From: Rhizobium lentis
Lineage (GTDB): Bacteria; Pseudomonadota; Alphaproteobacteria; Rhizobiales; Rhizobiaceae
NCBI RefSeq assembly: GCF_017352135.1
Contig: NZ_CP071454.1
Span: forward strand, 2,939,001 to 3,003,000
Direction: 5' to 3'
DNA: 64,000 nucleotides
Shown piece after piece: positions 41,739-50,066 of the stretch. Position 1 is the stretch's first letter; each line of letters begins with the position of its first letter. Position numbers and translations under genes: made by a program. The notes under the pieces are model-generated. The model did no database searches. It worked only from the letters and a program-made list of their open reading frames with translations, and was not told the DNA's origin.

Positions 41739-42410
41739 TCAAAAGCCGAGTTTGCTTTTCTGTCGGCCGTCGCTGTCGAAATTATCGGGCGAAAGCCACG
41801 CGGAATATCCTGCCTTCAGCCTTGGCCAGTCCCCATCCGTCATCGCAAACCAGGCGGTGTCGCGATTGCAGCCCTTCTGCACCATATGCTGGCGGAAGAC
41901 GCCTTCGAAGGAGAAGCCGAAGCGCTCGGCAGCGCGCTTCGAAGGCTCATTGAGATTGTTGCACTTCCATTCGAAGCGGCGATAGCCGAGCGTGTCGAAG
42001 ACATGAGCCGCGCAGAGATACAGCGCTTCAGTCGCCACCCGCGTGCGGGCCATCGCCGGTCCCCAGAGGATGTTGCCGATCTCGATGACACCATGGGCGG
42101 TATCGATCCGCATCAGTCCCTGCCGCCCTTCGGCGCGCCCCGTCGCCTTGTCGATGACCGCAAAGAAGAGCGGATCTTCGCTTTCCGAAGCCCTTGTCAG
42201 CCAGGGCGTGAAGGCGGCCATGTCGACAGGCGCCTCTTCAAACAGGTAGCGGAAGCGGGCATCCGCACCGGGCTCCTGGGCCGAGCGGAGAAGATCGGCG
42301 CCATGCCTTGCTGCGTCGAGCGGCTCCAGGCGGGCATAGCGGCCCTCGATCGGGGCGCGGGCGGGGCGTGCCACGCCCTTCCAGTCTGAAAGATCCATCG
42401 TCATATCCAT
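41739..42410 (-). CDS. GNAT family acetyltransferase (RimJ/RimL-like)
   Basis: 223 residues. The region APIEGRYARLEPLDAARHGADLL opens the RimJ-type fold; RIDTAHGVIEIGNILWGPAMARTRVATEALYL is the acetyl-CoA loop strand, and GYRRFEWKCNNLNEPSKRAAERFGFSFEGVFRQ is the C-terminal motif B. ATG triplets occur at 42410, 42404 and 42398; I give the first. A far longer open frame upstream lies antisense to the regulator gene and is not real. It is divergent from the MocR-type regulator, 86 bases away. Confidence 0.87.
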   Translation of the reverse strand: MDMTMDLSDWKGVARPARAPIEGRYARLEPLDAARHGADLLRSAQEPGADARFRYLFEEAPVDMAAFTPWLTRASESEDPLFFAVIDKATGRAEGRQGLMRIDTAHGVIEIGNILWGPAMARTRVATEALYLCAAHVFDTLGYRRFEWKCNNLNEPSKRAAERFGFSFEGVFRQHMVQKGCNRDTAWFAMTDGDWPRLKAGYSAWLSPDNFDSDGRQKSKLGF

Positions 42411-42496
42411 CGTTGCATCGAACTCCGCTGCTCTTGCCTTCAGGATGGACTGAAGTAAAAGTCCAGTTTCGATCTTTCGAGCAGACCAGTGAGGCA

Positions 42497-43909
42497 ATGA
42501 CACCAGCACCCGCATGGCTCGACCTCGATCGCGACGCGGGCGATCTTGCGGGTCAGATCTATCGCGGTCTCCGGGACCGCATCCTGCTCGGCCAGCTTCC
42601 GGCCGGCTACAAGCTGCCGTCGACCCGCGCTTTTGCGGCTTCGCTCGGTGTCGCACGCTCCACCGCAGTGGAGGCCTATGACCGCTTGAAATCCGAAGGT
42701 TATATCGAAGCCTCCGCTGGTGCGGCGACACGCATTGCCGCCCTCGCGCGCATGCAGCAGCAACGACCGATGGATGATCCGTGGCCGATCGCGGAAACGC
42801 CTTCGGACAAGTCACCCGATCACGCCCTGTTCCGGCCGGGGGTGCCCGACGTGTCGGCCTTCCCGCACGCCGTATGGAGCCGCTATCTTGCGGCGCGCAG
42901 CCGTTCTCTCCGTATCCAGCATCTCGGTTATGAGAATGCGACCGGGATTTTCGAACTGCGTAAGGCCATTCTCGATCATATTTCAACGACACGCGGCGTT
43001 GTGGCCGTCCCCGAGCAGGTTCTGGTCGTGCCTTCCACCCGCGCGGCGATCGACATACTGGCAAGAACAATGTTGCGACGGAGCGGCCGCAAGTCCGCCT
43101 GGATGGAAAACCCCGGTTATCCCGCCGCTCGCGCCTTGCTCGGCGATGCCGGCGCCGAAATCGTGCCGGTGCCGTGCGATGAGCAGGGTATCGATGTTTC
43201 CAGGGCTGAGGGCCCGCAACCGGCGCTGATCTACGTGACCCCGTCCCATCAATATCCGACGGGGGCGACACTGACCCTGCCGCGCCGGCTGGCGCTGCTG
43301 GAGGCGGCGCGCCGGGATGGCAGCCTCATCGTCGAAGACGATTATGACAGCGACTTTCACTATGGGTCACGCCAGATTGCCGCCCTGCAGGGGATAGACC
43401 GGGCAGAAGTCGTGGCCTATCTCGGCACCTTCTCAAAGGTTCTGGCACCTGGTCTGCGTGTCGCCTATGCGGTCGTGCCGCGCTGGCTGGTTGCCGAGGC
43501 ATCGGAGGCGCTGCAGCGCAGCGGCGTTGCCGTCCCCACCCATGTTCAGGCCGCCCTCGCGGATTTTATCAGTGAGGGCAGGCTGCGCGCCCATCTCCGC
43601 CGCATGAACCCGCATTATGCCGATCGCATGGTCCGCACGGTCGAGATGCTGACCGGGCAATTTGCGGACCGTCTTGCCCTATCGGGTGGTTACGGCGGGT
43701 TGCAGCTTGCCACCTGGTTTCGCGACGAGGCGATGAATGACCGGGCAATCATCGCCGAGGTCAATCGGTCAGGATATGGGCTGATGCCGATGTCGGATTT
43801 CTTTATCGGCAAATCCGCCACCGGCATCCTCTTCGGCATTTCGCGGGCTGAACCGGCTGCCGTTCAGAAGCTGGCGGCCGATCTCGAGAAGGCATTCGGC
43901 CTGACGTGA
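42497..43909 (+). CDS. MocR/PdxR-type regulator (GntR-aminotransferase fusion)
   Basis: 470 residues. N-terminal GntR winged helix: LAGQIYRGLRDRILLGQLPAGYKLPSTRAFAASLGVARSTAVEAYDRLKSEGYIEA. The rest is a fold type I aminotransferase-like domain; the PLP-binding Lys is in LGTFSKVLAPGLRVAY and the YVTPSHQYPTG and VEDDYDSDFHY motifs fit the MocR family (PdxR, GabR). It probably senses PLP or an amino compound and regulates the divergent GNAT gene. ATG 42497 follows GAGG. Confidence 0.9.
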   Translation: MTPAPAWLDLDRDAGDLAGQIYRGLRDRILLGQLPAGYKLPSTRAFAASLGVARSTAVEAYDRLKSEGYIEASAGAATRIAALARMQQQRPMDDPWPIAETPSDKSPDHALFRPGVPDVSAFPHAVWSRYLAARSRSLRIQHLGYENATGIFELRKAILDHISTTRGVVAVPEQVLVVPSTRAAIDILARTMLRRSGRKSAWMENPGYPAARALLGDAGAEIVPVPCDEQGIDVSRAEGPQPALIYVTPSHQYPTGATLTLPRRLALLEAARRDGSLIVEDDYDSDFHYGSRQIAALQGIDRAEVVAYLGTFSKVLAPGLRVAYAVVPRWLVAEASEALQRSGVAVPTHVQAALADFISEGRLRAHLRRMNPHYADRMVRTVEMLTGQFADRLALSGGYGGLQLATWFRDEAMNDRAIIAEVNRSGYGLMPMSDFFIGKSATGILFGISRAEPAAVQKLAADLEKAFGLT

Positions 43910-43955
43910 TCGCGCCCGGATCGCGGCCCGGGCGCATCGGCCTTTATGATGCAGA

Positions 43956-44054
43956 TCAGGCCGCGTTGAACGGCACGGCGATAAAGGTTTTATTTCCGGA
44001 CGCGGCCGCCTCAGGCCGCGGAAAATGGCACGGCGATGAAGGTTCTATTTCCGT
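43956..44054. repeat. Imperfect tandem repeat at the 3' end of degP
   Basis: Two copies of about 43 bases, 43956-43998 and 44011-44053, offset 55 bases, match at 37 of 43 positions by hand count. On the minus strand both encode a DegP C-terminus: GNRTFIAVPFSAA-stop inside the gene, and GNKTFIAVPFNAA-stop beyond it. The distal copy is not translated as part of DegP in the sequence given. It looks like a partial duplication that left a spare gene end. Confidence 0.75.
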
Positions 44055-45516
44055 CGCGTTCGACGAGCAGCAGCACCGATTTGCGGCCGGCCTTGCCGGC
44101 TTCGGCGATCGCCGCCTTGACGTCGCGGGCATTGCGGACCGGCCGGTCGTTCACCGAGACGATGACGTCGCCCGGCTGGATGCCGGCGGCAGCGGCCGAT
44201 CTGTCCGGGTTGACGCTGGCGACCACCGCGCCGCTGGCGGAGCGCGGCAGGTTGAGCTGCTGGCGCAGATCGGGCGTCAGCTCGGCAAGGCCGATGCCGA
44301 GGCTCGGCTGGCCGGAGGCCTGGCCCTGCGCTTGCGGGCTTGTCGCCGCGGCCCGTTTCCGGCCGTCCGCATTGGCGCCGACGGTGACGGTGAGATCGAT
44401 CGCCTTGCCGTCGCGCCAGACGCCGAGCGATTCCCGCGTGCCCGGCGAGAGATCGGCGACGAGGCGCGACAGGTCCTTCGGCGTCTTGACGGCCTGGCCG
44501 CCGACCGAGGTGACGATATCGCCGGGCTTCAGGCCGGCCTGGGCGGCCGGGGTATCGGCGGAGACGGCGGCCACCAGCGCGCCGCCCGTCTTGTCGAGGC
44601 CGACGGCATCTGCGACGTCCTTGGTGACCGGCTGGATCTGCACGCCGAGATAGCCGTGATCGATCGAGCCGTTCTTCTGAAGCTTGGCGACGATCGCCTT
44701 GGCCTCGTCGGAGGGAATGGCGAAGCCGACGCCGACGCTGCCGCCGTTCGGCGAATAGATGGCGGTGTTGATGCCGACGACCTTGCCCTCGCGGTCGACG
44801 AGCGGACCGCCTGAATTGCCGTGGTTGATCGGCGCGTCGATCTGGATGAAATCGTCATAGGGGCCGCTGTGCAGGTCGCGGCCGCGCGCCGAGACGATGC
44901 CGGCCGTAACCGTGGTGCCGATGCCGAAAGGGTTGCCGATCGCCAGGATCTGGTCGCCGAGCTTCAGCCTGTCGGAATCGCCCCAGGCAATCGTCTGCAA
45001 CGGCTTGCCTGCGTCTATCTTCAACACGGCGACATCGGATTTCGGGTCGGTGCCGATCAGCTTGGCCGGCAGTTCGGTGCCGTCGTCGAGCGTCACCTTG
45101 ATGTCGAGCGCATTGTCGATGACATGGTTGTTGGTGACGATCACGCCATCGGCACTGATGACGAAGCCGGAGCCGAGCGCCATCGCATGTTGGGAGGGCT
45201 TTTGCTGCGGCGCCGGGCGCGGCAGCGGGATGCCCTGATCCTCGAAGAACTGGCGGAACTGCTCGTCCATCGGCGAATCCTGCTCGCCGGCGCTGATATC
45301 GGTCGCCTTGACGGTGGTGGTAATGGTAACGACGGCGGGCTTGTCGACATCGACGATCGACGCAAACGAGCCGCTTGCGGCAAGAATGCCGCCCGTATCG
45401 GAAGGCGCGGCAACAGCGTTGGACGTATGGATCGCAAAAGGCAGGCATGCCGAGCCGGCGATGATGGCGGCTCCGACGAGCGCTGCGGCGCGGTGTGTGC
45501 GGAGAATAGGTGTCAT
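44011..45516 (-). CDS. degP: DegP/HtrA family serine protease
   Basis: 501 residues with a signal peptide (LVGAAIIAGSACLPFAIHTS to AVAAPS). The trypsin-like domain holds the catalytic triad: GVIVTNNHVIDNA (His), DPKSDVAVLKID (Asp) and APINHGNSGGPLVD (Ser). Two PDZ domains follow (GLKPGDIVTSVGGQAVKTPKDLS and GIQPGDVIVSVNDRPVRNARDVK). It is a periplasmic Do-type protease/chaperone for misfolded envelope proteins. Its very 3' end is duplicated downstream. No partner gene is adjacent. Confidence 0.94.
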   Translation of the reverse strand: MTPILRTHRAAALVGAAIIAGSACLPFAIHTSNAVAAPSDTGGILAASGSFASIVDVDKPAVVTITTTVKATDISAGEQDSPMDEQFRQFFEDQGIPLPRPAPQQKPSQHAMALGSGFVISADGVIVTNNHVIDNALDIKVTLDDGTELPAKLIGTDPKSDVAVLKIDAGKPLQTIAWGDSDRLKLGDQILAIGNPFGIGTTVTAGIVSARGRDLHSGPYDDFIQIDAPINHGNSGGPLVDREGKVVGINTAIYSPNGGSVGVGFAIPSDEAKAIVAKLQKNGSIDHGYLGVQIQPVTKDVADAVGLDKTGGALVAAVSADTPAAQAGLKPGDIVTSVGGQAVKTPKDLSRLVADLSPGTRESLGVWRDGKAIDLTVTVGANADGRKRAAATSPQAQGQASGQPSLGIGLAELTPDLRQQLNLPRSASGAVVASVNPDRSAAAAGIQPGDVIVSVNDRPVRNARDVKAAIAEAGKAGRKSVLLLVERDGNRTFIAVPFSAA

Positions 45517-46056
45517 GGCGGTGATCCCTTGGGCGGTCGCCCCTTACAGGAGCATTGGCTTTTGATGGCGTCGCGGTTCCATCTCTGGGACCTGGCGTCG
45601 GAAGGCGTATGGCGCCAATTCCTCGTGGGACACGCGCGGTCGTCGGGGCGGCGGCCTGGCGAATGGAAGAATTCGCGCTCGTCGATTCATATGATCGCGT
45701 CAGCGCCATTTACAAATTAAATATTGATCATGTTTATATTGCCGATTTGTAAGGTTTAACCGGGGGTTAACCTTCAGTTTGTGGCTGCCTTGAACGGCGG
45801 GTGCGGCGGATCGGCGAGCGCCACCGCGTTTGCCCGGCATCCTTCTGCCCGGTGATTTCCTTCGCAAATCAATAGACTTATCGCCCCCGCAGTGATCCGG
45901 CCGCTGCTGACACGCGTAATTGCGGCAGAGCATCCGCCGCTTACCCACACGGCGTTGCCATCATAAAAATGTTAGTAGACTCTAAATTATTTCTTCTCCA
46001 GAAAGTAAAGGTGGAGGATCGGACGCGGTCGAGTCTCGCGGCGGCATACGGGGGCA
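45517..46056. other. Intergenic region between degP and lacI-type gene
   Basis: 540 bases between divergent genes, holding both promoters. No gene is supported. One inverted repeat stands out: AAGGTTTAACC (45751-45761) and GGTTAACCTT (45765-45774), separated by three bases, with no obvious role. Confidence 0.5.
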
Positions 46057-47085
46057 ATGAGCAGGTCGGTGGAGCGGGGAAGGCGCGGCGCGCCTGTGAA
46101 ATTGAGCGATGTCGCCAAGAGGGTGGGCGTCAGCCCCATCACCATCTCGCGTGCGCTTCGCAATCCCGAAATCGTCTCGGCGGATCTGCGCGAGGTGATC
46201 CTGCGCACGGTCGAGGAGATGGGCTATATCCCCAACCTTGCCGCCCGGGCACTGGCGGGCCGCCACAACGGCATTGTCGGCGTCATCACGCCCGCCTTGC
46301 AGCAATACGGCTTTGCCGGCCTGATGATCGGAATCGAGGATTGCTTCCGCGACACTGAGTTCACCGTGCAATATGCCAGCACGCTGCACCATGCCGAGGG
46401 TGAGGCCGGCCTGCTGAAATCCTTCCTGACGCAGAAGCCGGCCGGCGTCATCATCGCCGGCGCCGAATCCTATCGCGATCTTCTGCCGCTGATCGAAAGC
46501 GCCACCTGTCCCATCGCCCATATCACCGATCTCAGCCAGGAGCCGCAAAAGCTGGTCGTTGGCCTCGATCATTATGCGGCAGGCGCTGAGCCCACCCGCT
46601 TCCTGCTGTCGAGGGGCTATAAGATGATCGGTTTCGTCGGCCGCGGCGGCGATGTCCGCTCGCGCCGCCGGCTGGCGGGTTATGAGGCTGCCATGCGGCA
46701 AGCCGGGCTTTTCCAGGAAGACCTCGTCATCGGCGGCGATGCGCCGAACCGCATCGGCCTCGGCAGGGAGCTGTTTTCCCGCCTGCTGCAAAGCGTGCCC
46801 GATGTCGATGCCGTCTTTGCCCAAAGCGACGAACTAGCCTTCGGCGTCCTCATCGAATGCAAGGCACGCGGCATCCGCGTGCCCGAAGATTTCGGCATCT
46901 GCGGCTTCAACGATCTGGAATTCTCGACCTTCACCGAGCCGACGCTGACGACGGTGCACATCCCCCGCTACGAAATCGGCTACCGCGTCGCCGACCTGCT
47001 GCTGCACGCGGTTCGCGACGAGACGCGCGGTAAAGACAGGGTCGATTGCGGCTTCTCCATCGTCCCGCGCGGTTCGACGCGATAA
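46057..47085 (+). CDS. LacI family transcriptional regulator
   Basis: 342 residues. The N-terminal helix-turn-helix is VKLSDVAKRVGVSPITISRALRNPEIVSADLREVILRTVEEMGYIPNLAARALAG, typical of the gluconate-type (GntR of LacI family) regulators. The sugar-binding core follows: GIVGVITPALQQYGFAGLMIGIED, VFAQSDELAFGVLIECKARGIRVPEDFGICGFND, and the ending VPRGSTR. No sugar genes are in the window beside it, so its target is unknown. Confidence 0.92.
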   Translation: MSRSVERGRRGAPVKLSDVAKRVGVSPITISRALRNPEIVSADLREVILRTVEEMGYIPNLAARALAGRHNGIVGVITPALQQYGFAGLMIGIEDCFRDTEFTVQYASTLHHAEGEAGLLKSFLTQKPAGVIIAGAESYRDLLPLIESATCPIAHITDLSQEPQKLVVGLDHYAAGAEPTRFLLSRGYKMIGFVGRGGDVRSRRRLAGYEAAMRQAGLFQEDLVIGGDAPNRIGLGRELFSRLLQSVPDVDAVFAQSDELAFGVLIECKARGIRVPEDFGICGFNDLEFSTFTEPTLTTVHIPRYEIGYRVADLLLHAVRDETRGKDRVDCGFSIVPRGSTR

Positions 47086-47157
47086 TCGTTGCCATCTTCG
47101 AACCTTTCCATTCCGGATCGGAACGTCGAAACCCGCGGGGACCGGAAGGCTCCAGAT

Positions 47158-48129
47158 CTAGGGTATCAGCAGGATGCTGCCCGTCGAGCGTCCGAATTCC
47201 ATCTCTTCATGCGCCTTGGCAACATCGGCCAGACGATATTCGGCTCCGATCTGCGAAACGATCCCTGTTTCCATCGCCTGGACTGCAACGAGAGCAGCCT
47301 CGCGATACTGGTCGACGTCAGCGCACCAGGCCATGATGCTCGGATGGCAGAGCGCCTTGCCCGGGCGAAGTTCCTCGACAGGCACCGGTGGAATAGCACC
47401 GGCGGCCTGACCGATGGTGACAGCCATGCCGAACGGTCGGACAGAGCGGATGCTCTTGAGCAATGTGTCGCCGCCTATCCCGTCATAGGCGACGTCGACA
47501 CCATGTCCGTTCGTGAGCCGTTTCACTTCCGCGACGATATCGGCGCCTCGTCCAACAATCAGGTGGTCGGCTCCATAAGACGCGGCGAGCGCTGCTTTTT
47601 CCGGAGAGCCGACCGTCCCAATCACGGTGGCATCGAGTGATCTCGCCCAACGAACGAGGATGCTCCCGAGCCCACCCGCGGCCGCATGGATCAGAACCCG
47701 CGTTCCCGCACGAACATTATAGATCCTTTTCAACAGCATATAGGCGGTCATGCCTTTGAGCAGTGAACCCGCTGCCGTTTTCGCTGAAACGGTATCCGGC
47801 AGCTTGATCGCCCTTTCGGCGGCAATGTTCCTCATGGTGCGATAGGCGCCAATCGGCGGCCCTGCATAGGCAACGCGGTCTCCCCTCTTGAACGTGGAGA
47901 CGCCAGGACCGACATCGTCGACGATGCCCGCGGCCTCGGCACCGATCACCGAGGGGTAGGAGGGCATGGGGTAGAGGCCCTTTCGATGATAGACGTCGAG
48001 AAAGTTGGTTCCGATCGCCTCATGACGGATCCTTATCTCGCCATCGCCGGGAGGCTCACAACGGTGATCCTCCACATGGAACTGGGTGATGTCGCCGGGG
48101 GCGTTCAGCCATACGATTTGCTCAGTCAT
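47158..48129 (-). CDS. Quinone oxidoreductase (zeta-crystallin/QOR family)
   Basis: 323 residues of the MDR superfamily without structural zinc. Motifs: HRKGLYPMPSYPSVIGAEAAGIVDDVG, the nucleotide-binding AGTRVLIHAAAGGLGSILVRWARSLDATVIG and AYDGIGGDTLLKSI. It probably reduces quinones with NADPH. It is divergent from a LysR regulator (69 bases between the starts), the likely control. Confidence 0.92.
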   Translation of the reverse strand: MTEQIVWLNAPGDITQFHVEDHRCEPPGDGEIRIRHEAIGTNFLDVYHRKGLYPMPSYPSVIGAEAAGIVDDVGPGVSTFKRGDRVAYAGPPIGAYRTMRNIAAERAIKLPDTVSAKTAAGSLLKGMTAYMLLKRIYNVRAGTRVLIHAAAGGLGSILVRWARSLDATVIGTVGSPEKAALAASYGADHLIVGRGADIVAEVKRLTNGHGVDVAYDGIGGDTLLKSIRSVRPFGMAVTIGQAAGAIPPVPVEELRPGKALCHPSIMAWCADVDQYREAALVAVQAMETGIVSQIGAEYRLADVAKAHEEMEFGRSTGSILLIP

Positions 48130-48198
48130 CTCTCGTGCTCCTGCATGGGCACAAACTAACCAATGGCATTATGTGTGAAAATTCTCTATTGCTTAAAA

Positions 48199-49065
48199 AT
48201 GATTGGGAGAGAATTCACAAAGATCGACTGGGACGACCTTCGGCATTTCCTGGCGCTCGCCCAGTCGGGAACGTTGCTTGGTGCCGCAAAGCAGCTCGGC
48301 GTCGAACACGCCACGATCAGTCGGCGCGTTTCGTCGCTTGAAGCCAGTCTGGGACGCAAGCTGGTGGACCGCCGCGGACGCCGCATCATCTTGACCTCGG
48401 ATGGAGAGCAGGTTGCCAGGCATGCATCTCTTGTCGCGGCGCAGACTGCGGCTATCGAGCAGCTTGGTCGCAGCAGCGCCACGGAACTGCATGGCCATGT
48501 GAGGATCAGCGCGCCGCCCGCTCTCTCAAGCGTGCTGCTGGCAAAGCCGATCGCGGCCATCAGGCGAGATCATCCGGGTGTTCAGATCACGCTTGTCGGA
48601 GAAAAGCGCCTCGCATCCCTGAACAGGCGAGAGGCGGATATCGCCGTGCGCATGTCGCGTCCGGAGGACGGCGATTACGCCATCGTCAAGCTTGGCGAGA
48701 TGGACTTCCATCTCTATGCATCAAAGACTTACCTTGAAACGGTTTCACCGCCGGACTGGACCTTCATTGGTTACGACGAAACCATGAACGCCTCACCGCA
48801 ACAGTTGCGGCTGACGGAACTGGCCGCCGGCCGGCCGATCGCCGTGAGGTCATCCATTCTGGAGTTTCAGGCCGCAACCGCAAGACTTGGCGCAGGTGTC
48901 GTCATGCTCCCCGATTTCGCCGCTCCGGAGTCCAGCGGTCTCCAGCGCATTGAAAACGAACAGGCTTTGACAAGAGAGGTGTGGCTGGTTGTCCATTCGG
49001 ATATCAAGGACGTCCCCTCCATCCGCGTTGTCGTCGATGCGCTGAAAACCGCTCTAACGCAGTAG
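48199..49065 (+). CDS. LysR family transcriptional regulator
   Basis: 288 residues from ATG 48199; upstream ATG 48163 is possible but neither has a ribosome site. The winged helix is WDDLRHFLALAQSGTLLGAAKQLGVEHATISRRVSSLEASLGRKLVDRRGRRIILT, then a short effector domain (LHGHVRISAPPALSSVLLAKPIAAIR) and the pattern of the TrpI/GcvA-like LysR group. It is divergent from the quinone reductase gene and presumably regulates it. Confidence 0.88.
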   Translation: MIGREFTKIDWDDLRHFLALAQSGTLLGAAKQLGVEHATISRRVSSLEASLGRKLVDRRGRRIILTSDGEQVARHASLVAAQTAAIEQLGRSSATELHGHVRISAPPALSSVLLAKPIAAIRRDHPGVQITLVGEKRLASLNRREADIAVRMSRPEDGDYAIVKLGEMDFHLYASKTYLETVSPPDWTFIGYDETMNASPQQLRLTELAAGRPIAVRSSILEFQAATARLGAGVVMLPDFAAPESSGLQRIENEQALTREVWLVVHSDIKDVPSIRVVVDALKTALTQ

Positions 49066-49145
49066 TTCGCCCGGTTGGCTGGGCCGCAGCGCTCAACCCA
49101 CTGAGCACCACCCGGGCGGTGGATCGTCGAGCGAGTTTTTCGCCG

Positions 49146-49787
49146 CTAATGTGCGATTTCGGAAGCTACCGACATCAATTCCTGGGAATTCGGTGCCTTG
49201 AATGTCTGGAGCCCACCCTCCAGAATTTCAGTGAAGTTCCAGCGTACGATGCCCTCCCGGTCGATCAGGAACTGACCGACAAGCTGCCCGTGGTCGGCAG
49301 TCATCATCTGCTGATCAGCTTCCGTCATTTGATATCCTTCCTTCGCGTTGACAAATTCGTCCATTTCCCTCACCCCCATAGGCTCGGGCAACTCGCCCGG
49401 AAGATCGATCCGTATCGCCATAAGCGTGTCGATCCCGACCTCGCGTAAGCCGAAGGCTTGGTGCGAAGCCCGTACCGGGTCGGAAGCAGCAAGAAGATCG
49501 GGTATCGGATGGTAACGGAAATAGAGCCGCGCGCGCTCGACCGGGGTGTTTACAACAGCCAGGGATTGGACGCCTTTCTCACGCAGCATCGGGTTGAGAT
49601 ATGCCATCGTCGCGACATGGCGCCGGCAGAACGGACAATGCAGGCCTCGAAACAAACCGATCAACAATGGGCTGCGGCCACGAAAGTCATCAAGTGCGAT
49701 CTTCCCCTCGTGTGAGATCGCATCAAGCACAACGTTCGGGACCCGGTCGCCCGGTTGTAGCGGATGGTCGACATAGGGCGTGGACAT
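49146..49787 (-). CDS. Peroxiredoxin-like / thioredoxin-fold protein
   Basis: 213 residues. The redox motif is GLFRGLHCPFCRRHVATM, with Cys-Pro-Phe-Cys as in AhpC/TSA-type peroxiredoxin-like proteins. The preceding GDRVPNVVLDAISHEGKIALDDFRGRSPLLIGL and the late DREGIVRWNFTEILEGG fit the family. The ATG at 49787 is set by GAGGAGTTGCCC. Convergent with the LysR gene, 80 bases apart. Confidence 0.88.
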   Translation of the reverse strand: MSTPYVDHPLQPGDRVPNVVLDAISHEGKIALDDFRGRSPLLIGLFRGLHCPFCRRHVATMAYLNPMLREKGVQSLAVVNTPVERARLYFRYHPIPDLLAASDPVRASHQAFGLREVGIDTLMAIRIDLPGELPEPMGVREMDEFVNAKEGYQMTEADQQMMTADHGQLVGQFLIDREGIVRWNFTEILEGGLQTFKAPNSQELMSVASEIAH

Positions 49788-49977
49788 GGGCAACTCCTCG
49801 CTCGGGGATCAGTCGAGAAAAGGCGCCACGTTAAGTGCTTCGAGGTCGAAAGTGAGCGTTGCCAGGCCCGATCTCTCGTCTTACCGCACCGCCGGGATCC
49901 GATCCAAGAATGGTCTCACATTGGCCCGCGGGCAAGCGCAAACGGCGATTCGTGAATTGAAAAAGTCCGTTTTCTGC

Positions 49978-50044
49978 ATGCGGCGCAGCTCGGCCCCGTG
50001 GCTGCGGCCGGCGAAGGGCTCGCTCGCGATGATCTGTTCGGCAA
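49978..50044 (-). pseudogene. Fragment of a cysN 3' end
   Basis: Read on the minus strand, this encodes AEQIIASEPFAGRSHGAELRRM, against the intact CysN C-terminal AEQIMASELFASRSHEAEVRRM at 53848-53914. Hand alignment gives 60 of 67 identical bases, in the same orientation, offset 3870 bases. Only this stretch matches; the sequence diverges on both sides. It is a decayed duplicate or the scar of an insertion. It sits 22 bases past the PBP stop codon. Confidence 0.75.
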
Positions 50045-50066
50045 AAACGATCTTTACCGAGCCACA

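Noticed and set aside
41739-43271. A 510-codon version of the GNAT gene
   Set aside because: The upstream part overlaps the MocR-type gene antisense; the GNAT homology begins after 42410.
48163-48212. Inverted TGTGAA-TTCTC type repeat near the LysR start
   Set aside because: Arms differ by a two-base insertion and overlap the alternative starts; too weak to call an operator.
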